Assembly (NCBI RefSeq): GCF_013002705.1
Contig: NZ_JABEND010000001.1
Span: 496,001 to 560,000, forward strand
Source: Nakamurella aerolata
GTDB lineage: Bacteria > Actinomycetota > Actinomycetes > Mycobacteriales > Nakamurellaceae
DNA: 64,000 bases
Reading direction: 5' to 3'
Position 1 is the stretch's first letter. Every line of letters begins with the position of its first letter. The notes under the pieces are model-generated. The model ran no database searches. It was not told where the DNA came from and saw only the letters and a list, made by a program, of their open reading frames with translations. Below are positions 10,639 through 19,680 of this stretch, piece after piece. The position numbers and the translations under genes were made by a program.

Positions 10639-10644
10639 AGGGTA
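10639..10644 (-). promoter_or_regulatory. -10 element of the hisF leaderless promoter
   Basis: TACCCT on the minus strand, 6 nt before the mini-ORF ATG, fits the TANNNT -10 of actinobacterial leaderless promoters. No clear -35 is present. It would start a hisF-hisI-trpE transcript independent of priA. Confidence 0.4.
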
Positions 10645-10694
10645 CGAGCGCACGACCCGGCGCAACGGCCCCGGCGCACCGGCTACCGGTGGCC

Positions 10695-12419
10695 TCACAG
10701 CTCGGCCAGCGTGTCGGTCAGCTCGTCCAGCCGGACCGCGCCGAGCGAGAGCGCGTCGCGGTGCCAGCGTTTCAGGTCGAAGTCCTCACCGCGTTCGGCA
10801 TGTGCCCGGCGCGCGGCCGCCCGGCCGGCCAGCCAGGCCCGCTCACCGAGCTTGTAGCTGATGGCCTGCCCCGGCCAGCCCAGGTACCTGATGATTTCGG
10901 AGTCGATGTATTCCTCCGGCTCACCGGAGTGCGCCCGGAAGAACTCGACGGCCAGCTCCGGCGTCCAGGTCTGGCCCGGAGCGATCGGTGAGTCATCGGG
11001 GATCGGCAACTGCAGGTGCATGCCGATGTCGACGATCACCCGCATCGCCCGGAACAGCTGGCCGTCCAGATAGCCGATCCTGGCCTCGGTGTCGAGGAAA
11101 CCCAGCTCGTCCGCCAGCCGCTCGGCGTACAGCGCCCACCCTTCGGTGATGCCGCTGGACGATCCGATGGTGGTCTGGAACACCGACAGCTCCGGCGCCT
11201 GGTAGGTCCATTGCGCCAGCTGCAGGTGGTGCCCCGGCACGCCCTCGTGGTACCAGGTGGAGATCAGGTTGTAGAGCGGAAACCTGGTGCGCCCCAACGT
11301 CGGCAGCCAGGTGCGGCCGGGCCTGCTGAAGTCCAGCGACGGCCGCGAGTAGTACGGGGCGGCGGCACTGCCGGGCGGCGCGATGCGCGCCTCGACGGTC
11401 TTGATCGGCTCCGCGATGTCGAAGTGGGTGCCGTCCAGCTTCGCGATCGCGGTGTCCATCATCTGCTGCAGCCACTGCTGCACCTGTTCGACGCCCTCCA
11501 CCGCGGCGCCGGCGGTGTCCAGGTGCCGCATGGCGGCGACCGGGTCGGCGCCCGGCAGGATCTGCTCGGCCAGCTCGCGCATCTGCGCCCAGATCCGCTG
11601 GTACTCCTGCCAACCCCAGGCATACGCCTCCGCCGGGTCGACCGATCCGCCGACCGCGGTGGCCGCGCAGACCCGATACCGCTGCTCCCCCACCGCATCC
11701 GGGGTGCCGGCCGCGGCGGGCAGGTATTCGTCGGCCAGGTAGCTGCGCAGCTCAGCCACAGCGCCGGCGGCCGCGTCGGCCGCCGCCGCCAGCTGGGCGG
11801 TCACGGTGGCATCAAGATCTGCCGGGGCGCCGTCGACAAAGGTGTGGAACCACGAGCGGTCACCGGCCAGCCAGTCGTCCAGCTGTCCGATCATGGTGCT
11901 GACCTGGCGAGGTGCAGCGAACAACTGACGCCGCCGGCCCTCGTCGAGCGCCTGCCGGTAGCTGCGCAGACTTTCCGGGGTGCCGGCCATCCGCCGGGCG
12001 ATGGTCGCCCAGTCTTCGGCGGTGCCGGTCGGCATCATCAGCAGCAGGGTGCGGATCCGGTCGGCCGGTCCGAAGATGTTGCGTACCAAGCGGAGATGCT
12101 CGCCGGCCTCGGACATCGCCAGGTCTGCGGTGAGCCGGCCGCGGAGCAGGTCGGCGCAGCGCCGCTCGGTCGGCGCCAGCTCACCGGCACCCGACTCGGT
12201 CCGGTCGAGCGCCGCCAGCACTTGCCGGCTCAGCTCGTCCTTGTCGGTCTGCGCCCGCGGCGAGAAGTCCGGAACCCTGTCGTCGTGCGGGCGCAGGCCG
12301 AGGCTGGACGAGACCATGGTGTCGTGGTCGGCCAGCGCGTAGACGTAGCCGTCGGCCAGTTCGCGCGGTGTTGTCGCACTCTCGACGGTGGGCCTGGCCG
12401 CCGACTCGGCGGCGCTCAT
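10695..12419 (-). CDS. DUF885 family metallopeptidase-like protein
   Basis: A 574-residue soluble protein without a signal peptide. The family hallmark HEGVPGHH starts at His391 (His391, Glu392 and the two later histidines are the probable zinc-site residues), followed by the EGWALYAE segment that supplies a glutamate in gluzincin-like peptidases. DUF885 members are annotated as peptidases or hydrolases but few substrates are known. ATG overlaps the priA stop (ATGA), so it is translated with histidine/tryptophan synthesis. In mycobacteria an inositol-phosphatase-like gene sits in this slot. A role in histidine metabolism is unproven. Confidence 0.85.
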   Translation of the reverse strand: MSAAESAARPTVESATTPRELADGYVYALADHDTMVSSSLGLRPHDDRVPDFSPRAQTDKDELSRQVLAALDRTESGAGELAPTERRCADLLRGRLTADLAMSEAGEHLRLVRNIFGPADRIRTLLLMMPTGTAEDWATIARRMAGTPESLRSYRQALDEGRRRQLFAAPRQVSTMIGQLDDWLAGDRSWFHTFVDGAPADLDATVTAQLAAAADAAAGAVAELRSYLADEYLPAAAGTPDAVGEQRYRVCAATAVGGSVDPAEAYAWGWQEYQRIWAQMRELAEQILPGADPVAAMRHLDTAGAAVEGVEQVQQWLQQMMDTAIAKLDGTHFDIAEPIKTVEARIAPPGSAAAPYYSRPSLDFSRPGRTWLPTLGRTRFPLYNLISTWYHEGVPGHHLQLAQWTYQAPELSVFQTTIGSSSGITEGWALYAERLADELGFLDTEARIGYLDGQLFRAMRVIVDIGMHLQLPIPDDSPIAPGQTWTPELAVEFFRAHSGEPEEYIDSEIIRYLGWPGQAISYKLGERAWLAGRAAARRAHAERGEDFDLKRWHRDALSLGAVRLDELTDTLAEL

Positions 12420-13147
12420 CCGGCCACCGCCCGCAGCGCCTGCGGCAAGGTGAAAGCCCCTGCGTACAAAGCCTTTCCCACAATGGCTCCTTCTACTCCA
12501 CGGTCGGACAGCGCGGCCAGGGCGCGCAGGTCGTCCAGTGACGACACCCCGCCGGAGGCCACCACCGGCGCATCGGTGGCCGCGCACACCCGCTCCAAGA
12601 GGTCTAGGTTCGGCCCGCGCAGGGTGCCGTCCTTGGTCACGTCGGTCACCACGTAACGGCGGCACCCCTGCGCATTGAGCCGGTCGAGAACCTCCCACAG
12701 GTCACCGCCGTCGCGGGTCCAGCCGCGGGCGGCGAGGGTGTCGCCGCGCACGTCAAGACCGATCGCGACCTGCTCGCCGAACCTGGCAATGGCACCGGCC
12801 GACCATTGCGGGTCCTCCAGCGCCGCGGTGCCGATGTTGACCCGTTCACAGCCGGTGTCCAGCGCCGCCCGAAGCGAGGCATCGTCCCGGATGCCGCCCG
12901 ACAGCTCGACTTTCACCCCGGCGTCGGTCATCGCCGCCACCACGTCAGCGAGGATCGCGGTGTTGTTGCCGCGCCCGAAAGCGGCGTCCAGATCAACCAG
13001 ATGGATCCACTCGGCGCCGTCCCGCTGCCAGGCCTGCGCCGCCTGCAGCGGCGGCCCGTAGTCGGTTTCGGTGCCGGCCTTGCCCTGCACCAGCCGGACG
13101 GCCTTGCCGTCGGCGACGTCCACCGCCGGGAGTAGTTCGAAACTCAC
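12416..13147 (-). CDS. priA: Bifunctional HisA/TrpF isomerase
   Basis: In actinobacteria PriA performs both the HisA (ProFAR) and TrpF (PRA) Amadori rearrangements. The 243-residue barrel has the catalytic aspartates in [10 protein letters not shown] (Asp10) and [15 protein letters not shown], the Arg in GKAVRLVQG, and [12 protein letters not shown], which matches the PriA loop carrying the switch tryptophan. Lack of trpF beside the trp genes supports the dual role. The GTG start has no ribosome site; TAGGGT lies 7 nt upstream, suggesting a leaderless mRNA beginning the his-trp transcript. Confidence 0.92.
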   Translation of the reverse strand: MSFELLPAVDVADGKAVRLVQGKAGTETDYGPPLQAAQAWQRDGAEWIHLVDLDAAFGRGNNTAILADVVAAMTDAGVKVELSGGIRDDASLRAALDTGCERVNIGTAALEDPQWSAGAIARFGEQVAIGLDVRGDTLAARGWTRDGGDLWEVLDRLNAQGCRRYVVTDVTKDGTLRGPNLDLLERVCAATDAPVVASGGVSSLDDLRALAALSDRGVEGAIVGKALYAGAFTLPQALRAVAG

Positions 13148-13181
13148 CCGGTCAACCCTACGGGCCGCGCTGCGCGGCGAT

Positions 13182-15113
13182 TCAGCCGGTGATCTGCAGC
13201 GGGGTGCCCCCGGCCGTCAGCTCCCAATCCTTGCTGGCGAACGCGGGCGGGTCGATCTGCTTGTTCTCGGTGACCCAGTCGATGAGCAGCTGACGGATTT
13301 CGATCTGCCGGTTGTACACCACCTCGGCGGTGGTGACACCGGGGAACCCGCCGCCGCCGGACTGCCGATAGTTGTTGATGGCAATGACGAATCGCGCGTC
13401 GTCGGCGACCGGTGTGCCGTCGTAGGCGAGATCGGTGATGCGTCCGCCGACCGGCACGGAGATGTCGATCCGGTAGCTGAGCGGGGCGTCGAGCCCGCCC
13501 ATGATGTCGTAGTTGTAGTCGGGGGTGCCGTTCGGCGCCGTCGGGGTGACGGCGTTGGTCACGGCGTCTGCCGGGTAGCTTCCCGGCCCAGGCACCTGCT
13601 TGAAGTACTCGGCCGACTTCTCCAGGTAGGCCTTGATCTGCGCGCCGGTGAAGATGATGCCGACCAGGGTGTTGTCGTAGATGTACAACCCGGCGACGTC
13701 GCGGACGGTCACCTCACCGGCAGGGATCGCGGCGGCCTTGTTGAACGGTGCCGCGATCGACAACACCGGCAGGCCTTCGCCAGCGGTGCCGGCCAAGCCG
13801 GCCTTCACCTCCTGGGCCTGCACCAGGTTGATGAAGTCCATGGCCGCGGTGTCCTGGTACCGCGAGGTGGCGGCACTCATCGCCTCGGTGCAGGTGCCGA
13901 TGACGCCGTTGACGTACTCCAGCACCTTGCCGTGCTGGTTGCGGATCAGCGCGGCGATGGTGCGGTCCTCCGGCACCGTGTTGGCGTTCAGCAGCGTCGC
14001 CGACGACGCCGCCACCTTCCAGCCGGTGTCGGTGCGGGCCAGGTCGAGGTCCATCACGGTGACCCGCATACCCCAGTAGTACGGCTCGGACAGCAGCACC
14101 TGGCGGCCGGTGCTCTTGTTGGTGACGAACCGCTGCGGCACCTCGAGGTGGGCGTGCCCCACCAGGATGGCGTCGATGTCCGGCACCTCCTCGGCCAGCT
14201 GGGTCGCGGCATTCTCGGGGTACGGCAACGCATCTCCGTACGACGACCCCGGATTGGGGCCGGTATGTGCCGACACCACGACGATGTCGGCACCGGCCGC
14301 CTTGACCTGCGGCACCACGATCTTGGCCTGCTCGACGACGCCGTTGAACTTGACCTTGCCCTCGACGTTGGCCTTGTCCCAGATGGCGACGCCCGGGGTC
14401 ACCAGCCCGACGATGCCGACGGTGACCGGGCGGCCGCCGGGAACCGGGATGCGTTTGAGCACATACGGTTTGAAGACCGGCTGGCCGGTGTTCCAGTCGA
14501 GCGCGTTGGCACCGAGCAGCGGGTGCCGCAGCTGCTTTTCGAACGTGCGGAGCAGGTCGAGGCCGTAGTTGAACTCGTGGTTGCCCAGCGCCGCCGCGTC
14601 GTACTGCAGGGCGTTCATGGCGGCGGCCATCGGGTGCCGCACCGGCCCGCCGATCGGATCGATCTTGGCGTAGTAGTAGGCCAGCGGGGTGCCTTGGATG
14701 GTGTCACCGGCATCGAGCGTCAGGCAGTTGCGGGCGCCGCGCTCGGCGCGGACGGCGCGAATCAGGGTTGCGGCCTTGGCGATGCCGATGTCGTTGTGCT
14801 TGGCGTCGTCGTACTCCGCGTTCTTGAAGTAATCCCAGTTGTAGACGTTGCCGTGCAGGTCGCTGGTGCCGAGCACGGTGATCCTGGTGGTGTCGGACGG
14901 TCCGCGGCCGGCACCCTTGCCGTTGGCTGCCTGCGCTGTGCCGGTGCCGGCGAACAGGCCAGCCCCGCCGACCATCGCGAGGGTGAGCATGCGCCGACGG
15001 GACAGGGCGCCGGCGGCCTGCGGCTGCTCACCGCCGGCTGCGGTGCTGGACGCGTCGACGCTGGAGAGGTCGACACCGGAGTATTCGGGGCGATCGGCCC
15101 GGGAGAAGGTCAT
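13182..15113 (-). CDS. Secreted 5'-nucleotidase / 2',3'-cyclic phosphodiesterase family protein
   Basis: A 643-residue calcineurin-like phosphoesterase. The metal-binding motifs are in order: [33 protein letters not shown] and VGHAHLEV. The C-terminal substrate domain has [13 protein letters not shown], as in CpdB-type nucleotidases. A twin-arginine-like signal ([16 protein letters not shown], ending AQAA) follows a 45-residue polar leader, suggesting Tat export. It probably recovers phosphate and nucleosides from extracellular nucleotides; whether 5', 3' or cyclic nucleotides are preferred cannot be told. Start chosen at the ATG giving [10 protein letters not shown]. Confidence 0.88.
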   Translation of the reverse strand: MTFSRADRPEYSGVDLSSVDASSTAAGGEQPQAAGALSRRRMLTLAMVGGAGLFAGTGTAQAANGKGAGRGPSDTTRITVLGTSDLHGNVYNWDYFKNAEYDDAKHNDIGIAKAATLIRAVRAERGARNCLTLDAGDTIQGTPLAYYYAKIDPIGGPVRHPMAAAMNALQYDAAALGNHEFNYGLDLLRTFEKQLRHPLLGANALDWNTGQPVFKPYVLKRIPVPGGRPVTVGIVGLVTPGVAIWDKANVEGKVKFNGVVEQAKIVVPQVKAAGADIVVVSAHTGPNPGSSYGDALPYPENAATQLAEEVPDIDAILVGHAHLEVPQRFVTNKSTGRQVLLSEPYYWGMRVTVMDLDLARTDTGWKVAASSATLLNANTVPEDRTIAALIRNQHGKVLEYVNGVIGTCTEAMSAATSRYQDTAAMDFINLVQAQEVKAGLAGTAGEGLPVLSIAAPFNKAAAIPAGEVTVRDVAGLYIYDNTLVGIIFTGAQIKAYLEKSAEYFKQVPGPGSYPADAVTNAVTPTAPNGTPDYNYDIMGGLDAPLSYRIDISVPVGGRITDLAYDGTPVADDARFVIAINNYRQSGGGGFPGVTTAEVVYNRQIEIRQLLIDWVTENKQIDPPAFASKDWELTAGGTPLQITG

Positions 15114-15229
15114 GACTGCCGTGTCTATGGCAGCCGGGGCATCCGGCGCAAGTGCCAGCAGGTAACCGATTGCCGAACAATGAGCCGCGGGCGGCGAGCC
15201 GGACAAGCCGGGCGGATCACAGCTGGGCA

Positions 15230-16453
15230 TCACGCCTCGGCGCGGCACCAGAATGCGACCTGCCGCTTGCCGAGCCGGGTGACGACGAGCGTCCCGGCAA
15301 CGGTGGTGTTTCCGGACAGGGCGCCGCGGAGCTTGCGGCGCAGCACGTCGGGCACCACCGGGGTGCCGCGCTGCAGAATCTCAAGGGTGCCGACACCGTC
15401 CCGGCGGATCCAGTCTGACACCGTCCGCTCGGCGTACGGCGCGGCGTCGAGCACCCGGAACCCTCTGGTGCCCTGCGGTTTTGCCGGACCGTACAGATAG
15501 GCAATGTGCTCGTCCACCTGGTTCAGCCGATGCCCGGCCGCGTACTGGCGGACCAGCTGCGCGCGGATCACGGCCGGGTCGGGCTCGACGATCCACTGGC
15601 CGATCAGGCTGCCCACCCGGTCGGCCGGAAGGCCGGCCGGTTCGATCTGTGGGTCGGCGTCGGTGAGTTCCCACGCGGTCGGCTCGCTCGCGGCGCCGGC
15701 CGGGCCACGGCTGCGCAGCACGGTGGCCCGGCGCCGGACGCCGGACGCCGCGAGTTCGGCCGGCCACAGCACAGCCTCCCGCACGGTGCCGTCCAGCGAG
15801 ACCAGCTCGACCTCGCCCGGCCGGGCCAGCGCCTGGTAGTCGATGCCTGGCGGCGCCCGCAGTACCGGCGGCCGGGCGGCGTAGACCTCGTCCAGCGCCG
15901 GGATGGCCGGAATGGTGTCGGTACCGGTGATGCGCCGGCCGGTGCCGTCCCGCCGTGCCGGATCGGCATAGCCGAGCAGTCCCCTGCTCGCCGGACGCAG
16001 GGCGTCGGCGCGCACCAGCAGTAGTTCCGGGTGGTTGTGTGCTGCCATCGCCAGCCGCACCGGGTCGAGGTCGGAGCCAAGCACCAGCGGGCTGCCTGCG
16101 GCGGCCAGCGCCGCGGTGTCGGTGCCGATCGAACAGGTCAGGTCGTGTACCGCCGACCCGGCCAGCCTGGTGGCCCGGTGCCGCGCCACCTGCGGCGGCG
16201 TGCTCTGTTGCAGGGCCTCGGCGGTGAACAACCAGCGCGCTGCGGCCGGCCCGAACTTGGTGGCGGCGGCGCGCCGCAGCCTGACCGTCTCGACCGCGGC
16301 GGCGGCGCGCTCCCCCGCCACTCGCCTTGCGGTTGTCAGATCGGCCAGCAGCGAGGCGTCCGTCAGCGGCAGGTCGGCGACGGCGGCCAGCGTGTCGGCG
16401 CCGGCCGCACTGCTCAGGTACCGGACGTCGTCCAGCGAGAAGCGGTAGGCCAC
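15230..16453 (-). CDS. Class I SAM methyltransferase with THUMP-like domain
   Basis: A 407-residue protein. The SAM-binding part is around residues 95-150 (VHDLTCSIGTDTAALAAAG, then VLGSDLDPVRLAMAAHN). The C-terminal portion (about 290-400), with GTRGFRVLDAAPYAERTV and LRRKLRGALSGN, matches the THUMP-like C-terminal domain of an actinobacterial methyltransferase family. The target is probably RNA, by analogy with THUMP proteins; no substrate is known. GTG start without a ribosome site. It lies 36 bp from the ABC ATPase gene, same strand. Confidence 0.8.
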   Translation of the reverse strand: MAYRFSLDDVRYLSSAAGADTLAAVADLPLTDASLLADLTTARRVAGERAAAAVETVRLRRAAATKFGPAAARWLFTAEALQQSTPPQVARHRATRLAGSAVHDLTCSIGTDTAALAAAGSPLVLGSDLDPVRLAMAAHNHPELLLVRADALRPASRGLLGYADPARRDGTGRRITGTDTIPAIPALDEVYAARPPVLRAPPGIDYQALARPGEVELVSLDGTVREAVLWPAELAASGVRRRATVLRSRGPAGAASEPTAWELTDADPQIEPAGLPADRVGSLIGQWIVEPDPAVIRAQLVRQYAAGHRLNQVDEHIAYLYGPAKPQGTRGFRVLDAAPYAERTVSDWIRRDGVGTLEILQRGTPVVPDVLRRKLRGALSGNTTVAGTLVVTRLGKRQVAFWCRAEA

Positions 16454-16489
16454 AACGGATTCCGGTTCACTCGCGATTCCGGTGGGAGC

Positions 16490-17308
16490 TCAGTCGGTGG
16501 CGTGCGCGAAGTAGCGGCCGTCCCGCTGCTCCAGGTGCAGCGGCATGGCGAAGGTGTCGGACAATGCCGCCTCGGTGAGGGTCTGCTCGATCGGGCCGGC
16601 CGCAACGATGCGTCCCTCGCGCAGCAACAGCACGTGCGAGAAGGCCGTCGGGATCTCTTCGACGTGGTGGGTGACCAGCACGGTGGCCGGCGCCGCCGGG
16701 TGTTCGGCGAGCACCGACAACCGCCGCAGCAGGTCTTCCCGACCGCCGAGGTCAAGCCCGGCCGCCGGCTCGTCCAGCAACAGCAGCTCGGGGTCGGTCA
16801 TCAGGGCGCGGGCGGCGAGCACCCGCTTGCGCTCACCCTCCGACAAGGTTCCGTACCGGCGGTCGGCCAGCTGCGCCACCCCCATGGCATCGAGCAGCTC
16901 GTCGGCGCGGCCGAAGTCCAGCTCGTCGTACTGCTCCCGCCAGCGGCCGAGCACCCCGTAGCCGGCCGACACCACCACGTTGCGGGCGGTTTCCTGCGGC
17001 GGCACCCGGGCCGCCAGCGCCGCCGACGACAACCCGATCAGCGGCCGGATCTCGGCCAGCGCCACCGCGCCCAGCCGCGAGCCGAGCACATGCGCCCGCC
17101 CGGACGTCGGGTGCAGCTGTGCCGCGGCGATCTGCAGCAGCGTGGTCTTGCCCGCCCCGTTCGGGCCGAGGATCACCCAACGCTCGTCGGCGTCGACGTT
17201 CCACCGGATCGCATCCAGCAGAACCGCAGGCCCCCGGCGAACCGTGACGTCGAACAGGTGCACGACGGAATCCGGGCCGGGGGCAATCGACAGGTTCGGA
17301 GCGCTCAT
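16490..17308 (-). CDS. Orphan ABC transporter ATP-binding protein
   Basis: A single 272-residue nucleotide-binding domain: Walker A GPNGAGKTT, signature LSEGERKR (a variant of LSGGQ), Walker B LLLLDEPAAGLD and a switch His in VTHHVEE. No membrane partner is adjacent, so it either serves a permease elsewhere or has another role. ATG at 17308 gives the normal N-terminus; it has no ribosome site, but CACAAT lies 6 nt upstream, suggesting a leaderless transcript divergent from glgX. Confidence 0.85.
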   Translation of the reverse strand: MSAPNLSIAPGPDSVVHLFDVTVRRGPAVLLDAIRWNVDADERWVILGPNGAGKTTLLQIAAAQLHPTSGRAHVLGSRLGAVALAEIRPLIGLSSAALAARVPPQETARNVVVSAGYGVLGRWREQYDELDFGRADELLDAMGVAQLADRRYGTLSEGERKRVLAARALMTDPELLLLDEPAAGLDLGGREDLLRRLSVLAEHPAAPATVLVTHHVEEIPTAFSHVLLLREGRIVAAGPIEQTLTEAALSDTFAMPLHLEQRDGRYFAHATD

Positions 17309-17409
17309 CCCGCCATTGTGTCGCACCCCCGATCCGCGGGTGGGGCGGACCGCCCGGTTGCCGGTGTGGGGTGCGGCGCCCGGCGTGGCGGGTCGGTGAC
17401 AATCGGCGG
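17309..17409. promoter_or_regulatory. Divergent leaderless promoters of the ABC ATPase gene and glgX
   Basis: Both starts have an A-at-2, T-at-6 hexamer exactly 6 nt upstream: CACAAT (17320-17315, minus) before the ABC ATPase ATG and GACAAT (17398-17403, plus) before the glgX ATG. Neither matches TANNNT perfectly, and no -35 stands out. Confidence 0.35.
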
Positions 17410-19635
17410 ATGCTCCGCTCCTCCGCAACAGAACCGGCACCGGAACCGGCCAACGATCCAGCCGACGATCCAGCCAGCCGCGCCGGCCGCACCGGTGTCG
17501 ACGGCGGTGCGGACGGGCCTGCCGGTGCACTACCTGCGGTCTCGGCCTTTCCCGGCCGGCCGTATCCGCTGGGGGCCACCGTGCAGGACGGCGGCACCAA
17601 TTTCGCGGTGGTCGCCGACTCCACCGGCCGGGCCGGGGCCGCGGACGCCGCGGGTTCCGGCGTGCAGCTGTGCCTGATCGACGCGGACGGCACCGAACGC
17701 CGCTGGGCGATGACCGACAACACCCGCGGCATCTGGCATGCCTTCGTCCCCGGCGTCGGACCGGGCCAGCGCTACGGCTACCGGGTGGCCGCGCACGACC
17801 CGGCCAAGCTGCTGCTGGATCCGTACGCCCGCCGGGTGGACAGCACCGAGTACGACCTGCTCGCCGCCTCCCAGCCGGGAGCCGATACCGGCGGCAAGGC
17901 CCCGCTGGGGATCGTCACCGCCCCGGTTACCGAACTGACCATGCGGCCTGATCGCCCGCCGCGCCCGGAAATCCCTTGGGAACACACGGTTGTCTACGAG
18001 GCGCACGTCAAGGGCATGACGGCGACGCACCCGGGAATACCGGCGCAGCTGCGCGGCACCTTCGCCGGGTTGGCACATCCGGCGACCATCGACTACCTGC
18101 GTGAGCTGGGCGTCACCGCGGTGGAACTGTTGCCCGTCCAGGCCGCTGCCAGCGAGCCTGGGCTGGTGGCCACCGGCCGCCGGAACTACTGGGGCTACTC
18201 CACTCTCGCTTTCTTCGCACCGGACCCGCGGTTCGCCAGCCGTCCAGGCGCCGAACTCGCCGAGTTCGTTGCGATGGTCGATGCGCTGCATGCCGCCGGG
18301 ATCGAAGTGCTGCTGGACGTGGTCTACAACCACACCGCCGAAGGTGGGCCGGAGGTACCGATCACCCTGTCGGAGCGCGGTTTCGCCCCCGGCGAGTACT
18401 ACCTTCCGCCCGGTACGGATCTAACCGGGTGCGGCAACACCCTGAACGCCGGCACCTTGACGACGGTGCGGTTGGTGACCGATTCACTGCGCTACTGGGC
18501 CGATGTGGGCGTCGACGGTTTTCGCTTCGACCTGGCTTCGGTGCTGGGGCGCCCTGGCGGCGGTGGCTTCGAGGCCGGTTCGGCGCTGCTCACCGCGATC
18601 GCCGCCGACCCGGTGTTGGCCGGGCGCAAGCTGATCGCCGAACCGTGGGACGCCACCGCCGAGGGGTACGCGGTCGGCCGGTTCGGTCAGGACTGGGCCG
18701 AGTGGAACGACAAGTTCCGCGACGACGTCCGCGATTTCTGGCGAGGCCAGGGCAGCATCGCCGCGCTGGCCCGCCGGCTGACCGGTTCCCAAGACCTGTT
18801 CGGTGACGGCCGCCGACCGTTCGCGTCGGTCAACTTTGTCACCGCCCACGACGGCTTCACGTTGCGAGACCTGGTGTCGTACAACAACAAACACAACGAC
18901 GCCAACGGCGAGAACAACCGCGACGGCACCGACAACAATCGCAGCGACAACAACGGCGTCGAGGGCGACACCGACGACCCGGCGGTGCTCCAGCGCCGGC
19001 TGCAGCAGGCGCGCAACCTGATGGCAACCCTGCTGCTGGCCACCGGCACCCCGATGGTCACCATGGGCGACGAGCGCTGGCGCACCCAGCGGGGCAACAA
19101 CAACCCGTACTGCCTCGACACCGACGTCAGCTGGATGGACTGGGCCGGCAGCGCCGAACAACACCAGCTGCAGGCGTTCTTCACCCGCACGCTCGGGTTG
19201 CGCAAGAACGCAGCGGCGTTGCACCAGGGACGGTTCTTCTCCGGCGCGCCTGGCGGCCCGTCGCTGCCGGATCCGATGTTGCCCGACCTGATGTGGTTCG
19301 GTCCCGACGGACGGCCGATGGCCGAGTCCGACTGGCTCGACCCGCAGCGGCGCACCCTTGGCATGTGGGTCAACGGAGCGACGATCGCCGGGCACGGCCC
19401 GCACGGCGAGCCGCTGTCGGACGATTCCTGGCTGCTGATTATCAACGGCGCCGAGCAGCCGACGTCCGTCACGCTGCCCGACAGTGCCTACGGCGCAAGC
19501 TATCTGCCGGTACTGGACACCACCGCGGACGACGGCGCACCCGGCGATCCGCAACCGCTGCCCGCCGGGCAGCAGCTCACGGTCGCCGGCCGCACCGTGC
19601 TGCTGCTTAGGGTCGCCGCCGCTGCGACGGCGTGA
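17410..19635 (+). CDS. glgX: Glycogen debranching enzyme (isoamylase type)
   Basis: Hydrolyses alpha-1,6 branches of glycogen, usually after GlgP has shortened the outer chains. 741 residues: an N-terminal CBM48-like domain (GTNFAVVA), then a GH13 barrel with VVYNHTAEG, nucleophile Asp374 (FRFDLASVLG), acid/base Glu411 (LIAEPWD) and Asp481 (TAHDGFTLRDL). ATG at 17410 is used; about 50 low-complexity residues precede the conserved part, so a downstream start is possible. Convergent with glgP across a hairpin, so the two degradation genes are adjacent but not an operon. Confidence 0.93.
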   Translation: MLRSSATEPAPEPANDPADDPASRAGRTGVDGGADGPAGALPAVSAFPGRPYPLGATVQDGGTNFAVVADSTGRAGAADAAGSGVQLCLIDADGTERRWAMTDNTRGIWHAFVPGVGPGQRYGYRVAAHDPAKLLLDPYARRVDSTEYDLLAASQPGADTGGKAPLGIVTAPVTELTMRPDRPPRPEIPWEHTVVYEAHVKGMTATHPGIPAQLRGTFAGLAHPATIDYLRELGVTAVELLPVQAAASEPGLVATGRRNYWGYSTLAFFAPDPRFASRPGAELAEFVAMVDALHAAGIEVLLDVVYNHTAEGGPEVPITLSERGFAPGEYYLPPGTDLTGCGNTLNAGTLTTVRLVTDSLRYWADVGVDGFRFDLASVLGRPGGGGFEAGSALLTAIAADPVLAGRKLIAEPWDATAEGYAVGRFGQDWAEWNDKFRDDVRDFWRGQGSIAALARRLTGSQDLFGDGRRPFASVNFVTAHDGFTLRDLVSYNNKHNDANGENNRDGTDNNRSDNNGVEGDTDDPAVLQRRLQQARNLMATLLLATGTPMVTMGDERWRTQRGNNNPYCLDTDVSWMDWAGSAEQHQLQAFFTRTLGLRKNAAALHQGRFFSGAPGGPSLPDPMLPDLMWFGPDGRPMAESDWLDPQRRTLGMWVNGATIAGHGPHGEPLSDDSWLLIINGAEQPTSVTLPDSAYGASYLPVLDTTADDGAPGDPQPLPAGQQLTVAGRTVLLLRVAAAATA

Positions 19636-19654
19636 TTTAGCGCCGGCGCCGGCG

Positions 19655-19679
19655 CTGCTGCGAGCCGGCGCCGCAGCAG
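19655..19679. terminator. Hairpin between convergent glgX and glgP
   Basis: CTGCTGCG at 19655-19662 and CGCAGCAG at 19672-19679 form a perfect 8-bp stem with a 9-nt loop in the 45-bp convergent gap. No T-run follows on either side, as is common in GC-rich actinobacteria. A two-way terminator is inferred. Confidence 0.5.
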
Positions 19680-19680
19680 G

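Noticed and set aside
11016-12656. A 546-codon plus-strand open frame
   Set aside because: Antisense to the DUF885 gene with its HEGVPGHH motif and ATGA overlap; composition is non-protein-like.
13071-15500. An 809-codon plus-strand open frame
   Set aside because: Antisense to the metallophosphatase gene, whose metal-binding motifs are all in order.
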